Positions 45,838 to 54,368 of a DNA stretch of 64,000 nt are shown here, one piece after another. Within the stretch, counting starts at the first letter, position 1; each line of letters opens with the position of its first letter. The notes beneath the pieces are model-generated. The model was not told the DNA's origin and made no database searches. It saw only the letters and a list, made by a program, of their open reading frames with translations. This stretch comes from Pseudodesulfovibrio senegalensis (GTDB lineage: Bacteria > Desulfobacterota > Desulfovibrionia > Desulfovibrionales > Desulfovibrionaceae), in contig NZ_WAIE01000002.1 of NCBI RefSeq assembly GCF_008830225.1, forward strand, positions 124,001 through 188,000, read 5' to 3'. A program made the position numbers and the translations under genes.

Positions 45838-45916
45838 CATCACGCGTCGCGTGATCCCCAAAAGTTTGGGAAGGGGAGCGCGAGGAGAAACCTTTTTCAC
45901 AAGGTTCCCCTTCGCA
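45838..45916. repeat. Dispersed hairpin repeat, family 2, copy B
   Basis: Near-copy of 40571-40650: perfect TCACGCG-T-CGCGTGA palindrome, AAAAGTTTGGGAA and the GCGAGGAGAAA stem with its imperfect partner. Confidence 0.7.
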
Positions 45917-45977
45917 AATCTGCCGTCTGCTCCCGCTTTTCTTGCCTCTTGGCACAACCTCGCGTAAGGGACGGCGC

Positions 45978-47063
45978 ATGACCAAGACCTATGATGCGCT
46001 CGCCCTGCTTTCGGGCGGGCTTGATTCCATACTGGCTGTCAAGGTGATCCAGGACCAGGGACTTCGCGTGCTCGGCCTGCATTTCACCTCGCCCTTTTTC
46101 GGCAAGAAGAATCTCATTCCCTTCTGGAAGGAACACTACGGCATTGACGCCGTGGCCGTGAACATCGGTCGGCAATATGTGGACATGATGCTGGACGGCC
46201 CGCCCAACAACTTCGGCAAATGGCTGAATCCGTGCGTGGACTGCAAGATCATCATGATTGAACACGCCAAGCAGTTGATGGAAAAATACGGGGCAAAATT
46301 TCTGATTTCCGGCGAAGTCATGGGCCAGCGTCCCATGAGCCAGCGGCGCGACGCCATGAGTCTGATCCGCAAACGCGCGGATGCCAAGGACGTGCTGTTG
46401 CGGCCATTGAGTGCGCTCAAGCTGGAGCCGACCCCGGTGGAGGAATCCGGGCTGGTGGACCGCAGCCGTCTGCTGGGGCTTGGCGGCCGGTCGCGCAAGC
46501 CGCAACTGGAGCTGGCCAAACAGTATGGATTTACCGAGATTCCGACCCCTGCGGGAGGGTGCGTGCTGGCCGAGGCAAGTGCCGCGGGCCGATTCATCAA
46601 GCTGATGGAGGAAAAGACCCGGCCCACGCCGCGCGATTTCGTGCTGGCACAGGTGGGGCGGCAGGTCTGGGCCGGCAGCAACTGGCTTTCCATGGGGCGC
46701 AAGCAGCATGAAAACAAGCGACTCACCGACTTGAGCACAGACAGCGATTACGTGTTTACCTCCGTGGGTTTTCCGGGACCTGTGGCTGTCGGGCGTCCCA
46801 CGGATGCCGGATCATGGGACGTGGAGACCATTCGTGCCGCAGCCGAACTGACCGCTTCCTACGCATCCAAGGCCAAACGGCTGAGCCAAGAGACGGGCCG
46901 TCCCGTGACCATGGCCGTTGCCCATGACGGTGAAACCCGCGAGATTGAGGTCATGCCCCGGCGTGAAACCGCCGTGGACTGGGCCGAGCCCACGCAGGAC
47001 CTTGTGGCCCCGTGGAAGGAAGCGCGCAAGCAGGCGCAGGAATCGTGCGAAAACGGCCAATAG
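45978..47063 (+). CDS. PP-loop thiouridylase-like protein
   Basis: 361 residues from the ATG at 45978 (AAGGGACGG upstream). The PP-loop ATP pyrophosphatase motif is LLSGGLDSILAV at residues 9-20. A CVDCK motif (WLNPCVDCK) follows, similar to MnmA/ThiI-like tRNA sulfurtransferases, but the C-terminal third differs from MnmA and includes LAQVGRQVWAGSNWLSMGRKQHEN. Deltaproteobacterial genomes often label such proteins tRNA thiouridylate enzymes; a separate true mnmA would be expected elsewhere. It probably acts on tRNA or another sulfur acceptor. It stands alone on this strand before the antiporter gene. Confidence 0.7.
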   Translation: MTKTYDALALLSGGLDSILAVKVIQDQGLRVLGLHFTSPFFGKKNLIPFWKEHYGIDAVAVNIGRQYVDMMLDGPPNNFGKWLNPCVDCKIIMIEHAKQLMEKYGAKFLISGEVMGQRPMSQRRDAMSLIRKRADAKDVLLRPLSALKLEPTPVEESGLVDRSRLLGLGGRSRKPQLELAKQYGFTEIPTPAGGCVLAEASAAGRFIKLMEEKTRPTPRDFVLAQVGRQVWAGSNWLSMGRKQHENKRLTDLSTDSDYVFTSVGFPGPVAVGRPTDAGSWDVETIRAAAELTASYASKAKRLSQETGRPVTMAVAHDGETREIEVMPRRETAVDWAEPTQDLVAPWKEARKQAQESCENGQ

Positions 47064-47087
47064 TCCGTTTGCCGCAGGAAAAAGCGT

Positions 47088-47112
47088 GGGGCCGGTTTTT
47101 CATAACGGCCCC
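47088..47112 (+). terminator. Hairpin after the PP-loop gene
   Basis: GGGGCCG (47088-47094) pairs with CGGCCCC (47106-47112); the tail TTGCTTGTGTT is only moderately T-rich. Confidence 0.45.
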
Positions 47113-47162
47113 TTGCTTGTGTTCTTTGCCGCTGTCACACTGCAGCCAACCAAGGATAGTTC

Positions 47163-48092
47163 ATGCTGCTTGATATTGTTTCATTTGCCGCGGCCGCGCT
47201 GCTCTTGTGGTTCGGCGCCAACCGCATCGTTACCTCTGCCTCGCTCATAGCCAGAAAACATCGTGTCCCCGAATTGGTCATCGGATTGACCATCGTGGCG
47301 CTTGGCACGTCTGCCCCCGAGTTTCTGGTGACCATCAACGCGGCCCTGCGCGGTCACGAGGCCATTTCCCTGTCCAACGTGGTGGGGTCCAACATTTTCA
47401 ACCTCGGCTTCATTCTCGGGCTCATGGCCATGATCAAGCCGCTGGCCACCAACCGCACCATCATCTACCGCGACGGCCTGTTGCTTTTCGGCTGCACCGG
47501 GGCCATTTTGCTCATGTCCCTGACCGGCCAGCTGGGCAGGCTGTTCGGGCTGGCGCTCATGGCCCTTCTGGTGGGGTATCTGTTTTGGCTGGCGCGGCTC
47601 AAGGAGTCTCCGGGCGAGGACGAACTGGACGAGCTGCCGGACCGCGAGGCCGCATGGTATGATTGGCTCCTGCTGCTTGGCGGCTTTGCGGCCATTGCTT
47701 TGGGCGGACATCTCATGGTCTCTGCGGCCACGTCCATTGCCGAGACACTGGGCGTTTCCAGCTGGGTCATCGGGGTAACCATCGTTGCCGCGGGCACCAG
47801 CCTGCCCGAACTGGTCACATGCCTCGCCGCCTCGGTGCGCGGCAGGAACGAGATGCTGTTGGGCAACCTGATCGGCAGCGACTTCTTCAACTTTGCAGGC
47901 GTGCTGGGACTGACCTGCCTGATCCGGCCGCTGGGCGTGAGCGAGGAGGCGCGCGGCAGTCTTTTTGTGCTGGTGGGCATGGTCGGGCTGGTGTTGGTCA
48001 TGTTGCGCACTGGCTGGAAGATTCGCCGCTGGGAAGGCGCCCTGCTGGTGGGCATCAACCTGCTGCGCTGGGGCAAGGATTTCCTCGGCTGA
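47163..48092 (+). CDS. CaCA-family Na+/Ca2+ antiporter
   Basis: 309 residues with about ten helices and two inverted alpha-repeats, the family hallmark. Repeat 1 is ALGTSAPEFLVTINAAL with SNVVGSNIFNLGFILG; repeat 2 is AAGTSLPELVTCLAASV with GNLIGSDFFNFAGVLG. It resembles E. coli YrbG and exports Ca2+ against Na+ or H+. The gene is flanked by unrelated genes and seems to be its own unit. Confidence 0.88.
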   Translation: MLLDIVSFAAAALLLWFGANRIVTSASLIARKHRVPELVIGLTIVALGTSAPEFLVTINAALRGHEAISLSNVVGSNIFNLGFILGLMAMIKPLATNRTIIYRDGLLLFGCTGAILLMSLTGQLGRLFGLALMALLVGYLFWLARLKESPGEDELDELPDREAAWYDWLLLLGGFAAIALGGHLMVSAATSIAETLGVSSWVIGVTIVAAGTSLPELVTCLAASVRGRNEMLLGNLIGSDFFNFAGVLGLTCLIRPLGVSEEARGSLFVLVGMVGLVLVMLRTGWKIRRWEGALLVGINLLRWGKDFLG

Positions 48093-48190
48093 CATTTCTC
48101 GCTGAAATGTCATGAAAAAAGGCTCGTAATGACGCGTTCGCCATGGCATATGGATCATGTGGTGTGCGATAACATTCAGGCAACGGAGAT

Positions 48191-48616
48191 ATGATGAGTA
48201 CCATTATGAATATTCTGTGGTTTCTGTTCGGTGGCGTGTTCATGGGCATCGGCTGGGTTCTGGCCGGGCTGCTCATGTTCGTTTCCATCATCGGAATCCC
48301 TTGGGGACGCGCCTGTTTCGTGATCGCGGGCTTTTCGTTCTTTCCTTTCGGCAGGACCATCATTCGACGCGACCGGTTGACCGGCCATGAGGACATCGGC
48401 ACCAGCCCGCTGGGCTTTGTCGGCAACGTGATCTGGTTCGTCTTTTTCGGCCTCTGGCTGGCTGTGGGGCATTTCGTGTCGGCAGTGGCCTGTTTCATCA
48501 CCATCATCCTGATCCCGTTCGGTATCCAGCACATGAAACTGGCCGCCATTTCCATGGCTCCCATCGGCATGACCGTGGTGCCCAACGAGGTGGCCGAAGC
48601 GGCGCGCGCCCGTTAG
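48191..48616 (+). CDS. YccF-domain membrane protein
   Basis: 141 residues (starting at 48191 or, with better ribosome-binding-site spacing, at the second ATG at 48194). The YccF/DUF307 repeats are visible: ILWFLFGGVFMGIGWVLAGL with IPWGRACFVIAGFSFFPFGR, then a second copy NVIWFVFFGLWLAVGHFVSAV with IPFGIQHMKLAAISMAPIG. It is an inner-membrane protein of unknown function. The following BI-1 gene is on the same strand 108 bases away. Confidence 0.82.
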   Translation: MMSTIMNILWFLFGGVFMGIGWVLAGLLMFVSIIGIPWGRACFVIAGFSFFPFGRTIIRRDRLTGHEDIGTSPLGFVGNVIWFVFFGLWLAVGHFVSAVACFITIILIPFGIQHMKLAAISMAPIGMTVVPNEVAEAARAR

Positions 48617-48724
48617 ATTTCGTCGGACACGGCCCTTGCCTTGGCCACCAAAGCTGATTATTACAGAAACACGGGGCGTTTTGCGCTCCATAGAGAAAGC
48701 GAACAAACGATTCAGGAGGAATCC

Positions 48725-49456
48725 ATGAACCAGACCCCCTATATGAACACGACCCGCACCGGCAGCGTGGAAGTCGTCAACGCCTTCATGCGCGGCATTT
48801 ACGGTTGGATGAGTGCGGGACTGGCCCTCACAGCGGTGCTGGCTTATCTGGTCACCACTTCTCCGGCCTTGCTGAACCTGTTTTTCAATGTGGACCCGGC
48901 CACCGGAGCCGCAGGTATTTCCATGTTCTACATCCTCATGATCGTGGCCGAATTCGGCATCGTCATGGGGCTTTCCTGGCGCATCAGCCGCATGAATCCG
49001 TCCACGGCCACGGCCTTGTTCCTGGCCTACAGCGCCCTGAACGGACTGACATTGGCACCCATCCTGCTGGTCTACACCGCCCATTCCGTGGCCGTGACCT
49101 TCTTTGTCACCGCGGGCATGTTCGGGGCCATGAGCATTTACGGCCTGCTGACCAAAAAGGACCTCACCAGCATGGGCAGCCTGCTGTTCATGGGACTCAT
49201 CGGAATGCTTATCGCCATGGTGGTCAACATGTTCCTGCAGAGCGCCATGATGGATTTCGTGATCTCGGGCGTGGGCGTGGTCCTTTTCCTGGGCCTGACC
49301 GCCTTTGACACCCAGAAGCTCAAGACCATGGGCGAGGTCTTGCCCAATGACGCCGCAGCCATCCGGCGCGGCTCCATCATGGGCGCACTGACGCTCTATC
49401 TGGACTTCATCAACCTGTTCCTGTTCCTGCTTCGATTCCTGGGCAACAGGGAATAG
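48725..49456 (+). CDS. Bax inhibitor-1/YccA family membrane protein
   Basis: 243 residues from the ATG at 48725 after a strong AGGAGGAATCC. Seven hydrophobic helices; the BI-1 signature region DFVISGVGVVLFLGLTAFDTQKLK is present, with the pH-sensing aspartates expected in the last helices (FDTQ and YLDFIN). Bacterial relatives include YbhL and the Ca2+-leak protein YetJ. It is followed by its own terminator. Confidence 0.9.
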   Translation: MNQTPYMNTTRTGSVEVVNAFMRGIYGWMSAGLALTAVLAYLVTTSPALLNLFFNVDPATGAAGISMFYILMIVAEFGIVMGLSWRISRMNPSTATALFLAYSALNGLTLAPILLVYTAHSVAVTFFVTAGMFGAMSIYGLLTKKDLTSMGSLLFMGLIGMLIAMVVNMFLQSAMMDFVISGVGVVLFLGLTAFDTQKLKTMGEVLPNDAAAIRRGSIMGALTLYLDFINLFLFLLRFLGNRE

Positions 49457-49470
49457 CAACGCACGAACCG

Positions 49471-49499
49471 GGAGGCCTTCGGGCCTCCTTTCGGTTTTT
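49471..49499 (+). terminator. Terminator of the BI-1 gene
   Basis: GGAGGCC-TTCG-GGCCTCC with TTTCGGTTTTT after it. It ends directly against the lpxK start codon. Confidence 0.75.
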
Positions 49500-50672
49500 A
49501 TGGCAAAAAACGAAATCGCACCCGTCGAAGAATTGCAGCAGAGGTTTGCGCTTCTGCTGCGTCCGTTGGGCTGGCTCAACGCGCAGGTCATGCGCATGCG
49601 CGCGCGCCTGTACGAGCGCGGCGTGCTCAGGCAGTGGGAAGCGCCGGTGCCCACGGTTTCGCTGGGCAATGTGAGCTGGGGCGGAACCGGCAAGACCCCC
49701 ATGACCTCCTGGTTCATGAAGTGGGCGGCCAACCGGGGCATGGAGGCCGCAGTGCTTACCCGCGGCTATGGCGCGCGCCCCCATTCCGTGCCGCTGCGCG
49801 TGCAGCCCGGCAATCTTGTGGAAGAAGCCGGGGACGAACCGCTGATGCTGGCCAAGGAGCACCCGGACGCCCATGTTGTGGTGGACCCGGTGCGCACGCG
49901 GGGCGGCAAGTGGCTTTTTGAGCATTACAGCCCCGGAATAGTACTGCTGGATGACGGCATGCAGCATATGGCCGTAAAACGCCATGCGGACATTATTTTC
50001 CTGCGTCCCTCGGACATTGCGCAGAATTGGAACCGGGTCATCCCGGCCGGTTCGTGGCGTGAGGATGAGTCCGCACTCAGGCGTGCGGATTGTTTCATGA
50101 TCAAGGCCTCGCCCGATTATTTCAAGAAGATCAACAGTCACGTACGCAAGCGCCTTGGCAACCTGAATCGTCCGGTCTTCAGTTTTTCCCTTTCGCCCAA
50201 AGGCTTTACCCAGGTGCTGACCGGCAAGTTCGAAAAGGACTTTTTCGGCGAGCCGTTCCTGCTGGTTTCCGGGGTGGGCAATCCCGCACAGGTGCAACGC
50301 GCTGCCCGGCGATATTTCAACTACAAGCCCGTGGACCACATGGTCTACCGGGATCACCATTCCTATTGCAAGGCGGACGTGCTGGATATTTTGACTACAG
50401 CCAAGCGCAGGGGGGCACGGTATGTTTTGTGCACCCAGAAGGACGCCGTGAAGCTCGGTCCCATGTGCACCGAGGATTTCTGGGCCTTCAGCCTGCGGGT
50501 GGATTTCGGGCCGTCCTGCTTTGCCCAGGGCTCGTCGTTCGGCGTGTGGTGGAACAGGCGTTGGAAGACTCTGAATCGGGAATACGATTTCGGTGCCCCG
50601 TCCGGAGCGGGTGCAGACGATGCAGCAACACGGGAAACCGTCGAGGAGCATGATGGCCGCGAAAAAGACTAG
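49500..50672 (+). CDS. lpxK: Tetraacyldisaccharide 4'-kinase (lipid A synthesis)
   Basis: 390 residues. The Walker A of LpxK is TVSLGNVSWGGTGKTPM (about residues 55-71), followed by AVLTRGYGA and the metal-site loop IVLLDDGMQHMAVKR. It adds the 4'-phosphate to disaccharide-1-P in lipid A synthesis at the inner membrane. The ATG at 49500 has no ribosome-binding site because a terminator occupies the leader; a further promoter or a different start would be needed. The 3' end overlaps the RNase R gene by about 20 bases. The C-terminus is extended and acidic. Confidence 0.87.
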   Translation: MAKNEIAPVEELQQRFALLLRPLGWLNAQVMRMRARLYERGVLRQWEAPVPTVSLGNVSWGGTGKTPMTSWFMKWAANRGMEAAVLTRGYGARPHSVPLRVQPGNLVEEAGDEPLMLAKEHPDAHVVVDPVRTRGGKWLFEHYSPGIVLLDDGMQHMAVKRHADIIFLRPSDIAQNWNRVIPAGSWREDESALRRADCFMIKASPDYFKKINSHVRKRLGNLNRPVFSFSLSPKGFTQVLTGKFEKDFFGEPFLLVSGVGNPAQVQRAARRYFNYKPVDHMVYRDHHSYCKADVLDILTTAKRRGARYVLCTQKDAVKLGPMCTEDFWAFSLRVDFGPSCFAQGSSFGVWWNRRWKTLNREYDFGAPSGAGADDAATRETVEEHDGREKD

Positions 50673-52836
50673 AAAGAAACGTCCCGCAAACGGTTCATCC
50701 CTGAACAAGAGTGTTGTGTTGCGGCTTTTCAAGGAGCAGCGCAAGCCATTGTCCCGTGCCGAAGTGGTGCGGCGGCTGCACCTGAGCAAGAAGCATAAGC
50801 CCGAGATCAGGAAGATTCTCAAGGAACTGGTCCGTGACGGCGAACTGATTCGCATCCGGCGGGCCTACGGCCTTGCCGGGGCCATGCATCTGGTCTCAGG
50901 CCGTCTTGAGATGACGCGCTCGGGCGTCGGGTTCGTGATTCCCGACGACATTCGACGCAAGGATATTTTCATCGCCAAGAAGGACCTGAACGGTGCGTGG
51001 AATGGCGATCGGGTTTCCTGCGCCGTGGTGCGCGAAGGGCGCGGCGGACGCAATCACGAAGGCCGCATCGTGCGCGTGCTGGAGCGGGGGCGTGAACTGC
51101 TGCCGGTCAAGGTCTTCAAGGACCTTGGCGATGGGGATTGGGCGGCCCGGCCCACGGACCCGCTGCTGGATTTCGGGGTCATTGCCACGGCGCCGGGCGA
51201 TATGGATTTGCAGCGCGGCGATATTGCGCTTTGCGAGCCGGGTGAACAGCTTGATCCGCTCATGTGGGAAGGGGAGTTGGTGGAACGGCTGGGGCCGGAG
51301 ACCGATGTGCGCGTGCAGGAGGCCTTGGTCAAATCCAACCATTCCATTCGCGTGCGCTTTCCGAGTGATGCCCTGGCCGAGGCCGAGCGTCTGCCCGAAC
51401 AACCCGCCGAAGACGATTTCTCCGGACGCGAGGACCTGCGTTCCCTGCCGTTCGTGACCATTGATGGCTCCACGGCCAAGGATTTCGACGATGCCGTCTA
51501 TGTGGAGCGCAGCGGCAAGGGCTATCGGCTTTGGGTGGCCATTGCGGACGTGGCCCATTATGTGCGCGAAGGTTCCGCACTGGACCGCGAAGCCCTTGAG
51601 CGCGGCAATTCCTATTATTTCCCCCTGTCCGTGGAACCCATGTTCCCGGAACGTTTGTCCAACGGGCTGTGCAGCCTGAACCCGGACGTGCCGCGCCTGA
51701 CCATGGCCGTGTGCATGGAGCTTTCCGCCAAGGGCGTGGTCAAATCCGCGCGCATGTGCAACGCTGTCATCCGCAGCCATGCACGGCTGACCTACGGCCA
51801 GATTCGGGACGCCGTGCTGGAGCGCGACAAGACCGCGCGTGCGGCTCTCAGTCCGCAGCTTCTGCCCATGCTGGACCTGTGCGAGGAACTGGCCCGCAAG
51901 ATCAAGGCGATCCGCTCCGACAGGGGCAGCCTTGATTTCGAACTGCCCGAACCGCGCGCCGATGTTTCCGATGACGGGCATATCCGCGGGTTCGGTGCCA
52001 CGCAGCGGCATTTCGGGCACCAGATCATCGAGGAATTCATGATCGCGGCCAACGAAGCCGTGGCCCGTTTCCTGGTGGAAGAAGGACTTCCCTGCCTGTT
52101 TCGCGTGCATCCCGAGGCCAGCGAGGAAAAGCTGGAAAACCTGTTCCGCTTCCTGAGCCTGACCGACCCGGACATGGCCCGCCCCAAGGAAATTTCGCCC
52201 AAGACCCTGCAGCAGCTCATCGACCGCGTATCGGGAACGCCCAAGGAATTCGTGGTCAACCGGCTGTTGTTGCGCTCCATGAAGCAGGCCAAGTATTCGC
52301 CGGTCAACGAGGGGCATTTCGGACTGGCTTCGGAGTGTTACTGCCATTTCACCTCGCCCATCCGTCGTTATGCGGACCTTGTGGTGCACCGGCTGGCCAA
52401 GATTGCCATCGGCGGCAAAGGCGCCATCCCCGGCGGCAAGTTGCTGCTCAAGATCGCGGGCAACCTTTCTTCCCGGGAACGCGCCGGCATGGACGCGGAA
52501 CGGGAAATCTACCGCAGGCTCATGCTTCTTTTCATGAAGGACAAGGAAGGGCAGCGTTTTTCGGCCGTGGTTTCCCAGATCATGGACTTTGGCTTCCGTG
52601 TGGAACTTCCAGAGCACATGGCCGAGGGGATTATCCGGCTTTCAACACTGGACGATGATTATTACACCTATTGGCGGCATCGTGAAATGCTTGTGGGCGA
52701 ACGTACCGGCAAGGCTTTCACCATCGGCCAGCAGGTGGACGTGGTTCTCGAATACGCAGACCTTGAACGACTTGAACTCAACTTCGAACTGGCCCCCGGG
52801 CAATCCTCGCACGACTACAAGGAAATGATCGCATGA
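50650..52836 (+). CDS. rnr: Ribonuclease R (RNB-family exoribonuclease)
   Basis: 728 residues, with GAGGAG just before tandem ATGs (50650/50653). Domains: an N-terminal helix-turn-helix-like region (LRLFKEQRKPLSRAEVVRRL), cold-shock domains, the RNB catalytic domain with conserved aspartates in FVTIDGSTAKDFDDAVYVE, the signature HFGLASECYCHFTSPIRRYADLVVHR, and a C-terminal S1 domain (RFSAVVSQIMDFGFRVELPE). It degrades structured RNA 3'-5'. The start lies inside the end of lpxK, so the two are probably co-translated. Confidence 0.93.
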   Translation: MMAAKKTRKKRPANGSSLNKSVVLRLFKEQRKPLSRAEVVRRLHLSKKHKPEIRKILKELVRDGELIRIRRAYGLAGAMHLVSGRLEMTRSGVGFVIPDDIRRKDIFIAKKDLNGAWNGDRVSCAVVREGRGGRNHEGRIVRVLERGRELLPVKVFKDLGDGDWAARPTDPLLDFGVIATAPGDMDLQRGDIALCEPGEQLDPLMWEGELVERLGPETDVRVQEALVKSNHSIRVRFPSDALAEAERLPEQPAEDDFSGREDLRSLPFVTIDGSTAKDFDDAVYVERSGKGYRLWVAIADVAHYVREGSALDREALERGNSYYFPLSVEPMFPERLSNGLCSLNPDVPRLTMAVCMELSAKGVVKSARMCNAVIRSHARLTYGQIRDAVLERDKTARAALSPQLLPMLDLCEELARKIKAIRSDRGSLDFELPEPRADVSDDGHIRGFGATQRHFGHQIIEEFMIAANEAVARFLVEEGLPCLFRVHPEASEEKLENLFRFLSLTDPDMARPKEISPKTLQQLIDRVSGTPKEFVVNRLLLRSMKQAKYSPVNEGHFGLASECYCHFTSPIRRYADLVVHRLAKIAIGGKGAIPGGKLLLKIAGNLSSRERAGMDAEREIYRRLMLLFMKDKEGQRFSAVVSQIMDFGFRVELPEHMAEGIIRLSTLDDDYYTYWRHREMLVGERTGKAFTIGQQVDVVLEYADLERLELNFELAPGQSSHDYKEMIA

Positions 52837-52839
52837 CAG

Positions 52840-52875
52840 TTGTGTCAACCGAAGGACGATTGTTTGTTGACACAA
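52840..52875. promoter_or_regulatory. Operator of the S24 repressor gene
   Basis: A perfect 10-bp inverted repeat, TTGTGTCAAC (52840-52849) and GTTGACACAA (52866-52875), 26 bases centre to centre. The right arm contains the -35 hexamer, so binding would block the promoter. Confidence 0.65.
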
Positions 52876-52895
52876 ATGTTTTGTTGTGATTAACT
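52867..52895 (+). promoter_or_regulatory. Promoter of the S24 repressor gene
   Basis: TTGACA (52867-52872), 17 bases, TTAACT (52890-52895), about 35 bases before the start codon. Confidence 0.6.
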
Positions 52896-52929
52896 TCCTC
52901 CCAGCTATTGAATCAACAAGGCAGCACGT

Positions 52930-53595
52930 ATGAGCACTATCGGTTTTGACGGTTTTTTCGAGCGCATTTGCTCGGCAACGGATCTGTCCACACAGTCGGA
53001 TCTGTCCCGCGCACTCGGCGTGGGCAGGGCTGCGGTTTCATTGGCCAAGAAAAAGAACAGCGTGCCGCCGCGCTGGGTGCTGGACCTTGCCGCCATGTAT
53101 GAAATCAACCCCCTGTGGCTTGAGACAGGACGCGGCGAGGCACGGCAATCCTCCATGACGGATTATCGCGAGGAGGATGGCGTTTATTTCGAGCAGGTGC
53201 CCAAGGTGCGCGCCCGTCTTTGCGCGGGCGGCGGTTCCTTTGAGACCGGAGGGCAGGTGGAAGAATACCTGTCATTCCGATCGGATTGGATTCATGCTCG
53301 TGGCAATCCGCGCAATATGGTCGTCATGGAAGTGGTGGGCAACAGCATGGAGCCCGAACTCAAGGAAGGCGACGACGTGCTTGTGGATCAGGCAGACAGC
53401 AATGTCCTTTCCGGGGGCATTTACGCAGTGGGCGTCGAGGATACCGTCATGGTCAAGCGTGTTGAGCGTCTGCCCGGCACATTGGTGCTGCGTAGCGACA
53501 ATACGGATTATTCCCCGATTCATCTTTCGGGCGACGAGTTGGACACCGTGCGTGTTATCGGCCGGGTTCTGTGGGTCGGGCGTGAATATCGTTGA
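52930..53595 (+). CDS. CI/LexA-like repressor with S24 peptidase domain
   Basis: 221 residues. The N-terminal HTH (SDLSRALGVGRAAVSLAKKKNSVPPRWVLDLA) is of the phage CI type, followed by a linker and an S24 autopeptidase. The catalytic Ser139 lies in VVGNSMEPELKEGDDV and Lys176 in TVMVKRVERL, with a plausible self-cleavage Ala-Gly at residues 99-100 (LCAGGG). Such regulators are cleaved when RecA is activated. No prophage genes surround it, so it may be a domesticated repressor. The inverted repeat at its own promoter suggests autoregulation. Confidence 0.87.
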   Translation: MSTIGFDGFFERICSATDLSTQSDLSRALGVGRAAVSLAKKKNSVPPRWVLDLAAMYEINPLWLETGRGEARQSSMTDYREEDGVYFEQVPKVRARLCAGGGSFETGGQVEEYLSFRSDWIHARGNPRNMVVMEVVGNSMEPELKEGDDVLVDQADSNVLSGGIYAVGVEDTVMVKRVERLPGTLVLRSDNTDYSPIHLSGDELDTVRVIGRVLWVGREYR

Positions 53596-53750
53596 ATTAG
53601 TTTCGTCTGTATGGGTGGAGGCTGTTGCCTTCATCCTTTTTTTTGCATTGAGTGTTTATTTTATGTTGACATTGTTTTCTTCGTTGTTTATTAATTACTC
53701 ACATTCGGTTGGGAAAAGTTTGTTTTTAATCGATACAAGGAGATACGGTC

Positions 53751-53912
53751 ATGCAGGAACGTTTTTGCTCGTGTGGTAACAAGGTCTTGGTGCATTACGG
53801 AGTGGTCAAGTCTTCCTGGCGGCCCATGTTCTCGGTTGCCGACAAGCGTTCCACGCTGATTCGTGTTTGCCCCTGCTGCGGCAAGCCCCTTGATATTGAT
53901 TCCCTCCGATAG
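53751..53912 (+). CDS. 53-residue zinc-ribbon protein
   Basis: A short gene with a strong ribosome-binding site (AAGGAGATACGGTC before the ATG) and its own terminator. The product begins MQERFCSCGNK and carries a second pair of cysteines in RVCPCCGKPLDID, giving a CxC...CPCC zinc-ribbon arrangement; the middle is WRPMFSVADKRSTL. There is no signal peptide. It lies between the S24 repressor and the pilus operon, same strand as both. The paired cysteines, ribosome-binding site and terminator make it real; its role is unknown. Confidence 0.7.
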   Translation: MQERFCSCGNKVLVHYGVVKSSWRPMFSVADKRSTLIRVCPCCGKPLDIDSLR

Positions 53913-53938
53913 TTTTTCTCTCCATCCCTGTTTTGCGT

Positions 53939-53975
53939 CCCGCCTGCTGGTTCCCAGCGGGCGGGCGCTTTTTTT
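53939..53975 (+). terminator. Terminator of the zinc-ribbon gene
   Basis: A 12-bp stem, CCCGCCTGCTGG with CCAGCGGGCGGG (one G-U), TTC loop, followed by CGC and seven T. Confidence 0.85.
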
Positions 53976-54368
53976 CCACAGCTGAGTCGCGGTTTTGTCT
54001 CGATTGCCCTCTGATTTGTAGCTAAATCAAAAAAAAGAAGATTCAGTGAAACGGGCAGGGGATAAGCTGCGTATTTCGCTTCCTTTTTTTGTTGTATAAC
54101 GGGCTGTTATCTTTGTCTAAAAAGTGTTAAGAGATATTTGCATTTTGTGACCAAATCAGACTTGGGGAGTAGTGAGAAGTCTGTAACTATTCGATATCCC
54201 GGCGTTCTGCGTTTGGAATTATAATTGTAGGAATGATAGTAGGTCATTAATCGACCCTGCTGGTGCCGTTTGATTGGGCTGTTCGATTTTATGCCTGTTC
54301 GCCATTTTTAACTAGTTATGTCCTCCCCAAAGTGTTTGCGGAGGTGGTTTTACCCAAGGATGTCTTGA
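53976..54368. other. AT-rich leader region of the pilus/secretion operon
   Basis: 393 bases with no gene. AT-rich and presumably contains the operon promoter, but no confident -35/-10, sigma54 site or c-di-GMP riboswitch motif was found by eye. Confidence 0.45.

Larger units (their letters stand above)
45675..45977. other. Divergent intergenic region with operator and repeat
   Basis: It holds the GntR operator, a second short palindrome, the family-2 hairpin repeat and the leader of the PP-loop gene. No additional gene is seen. Confidence 0.5.

Noticed and set aside
53976..54368. A c-di-GMP riboswitch or sigma54 promoter before the pilus operon.
   Set aside because: No GEMM-like core and no GG-N10-GC promoter were found in the region on inspection.
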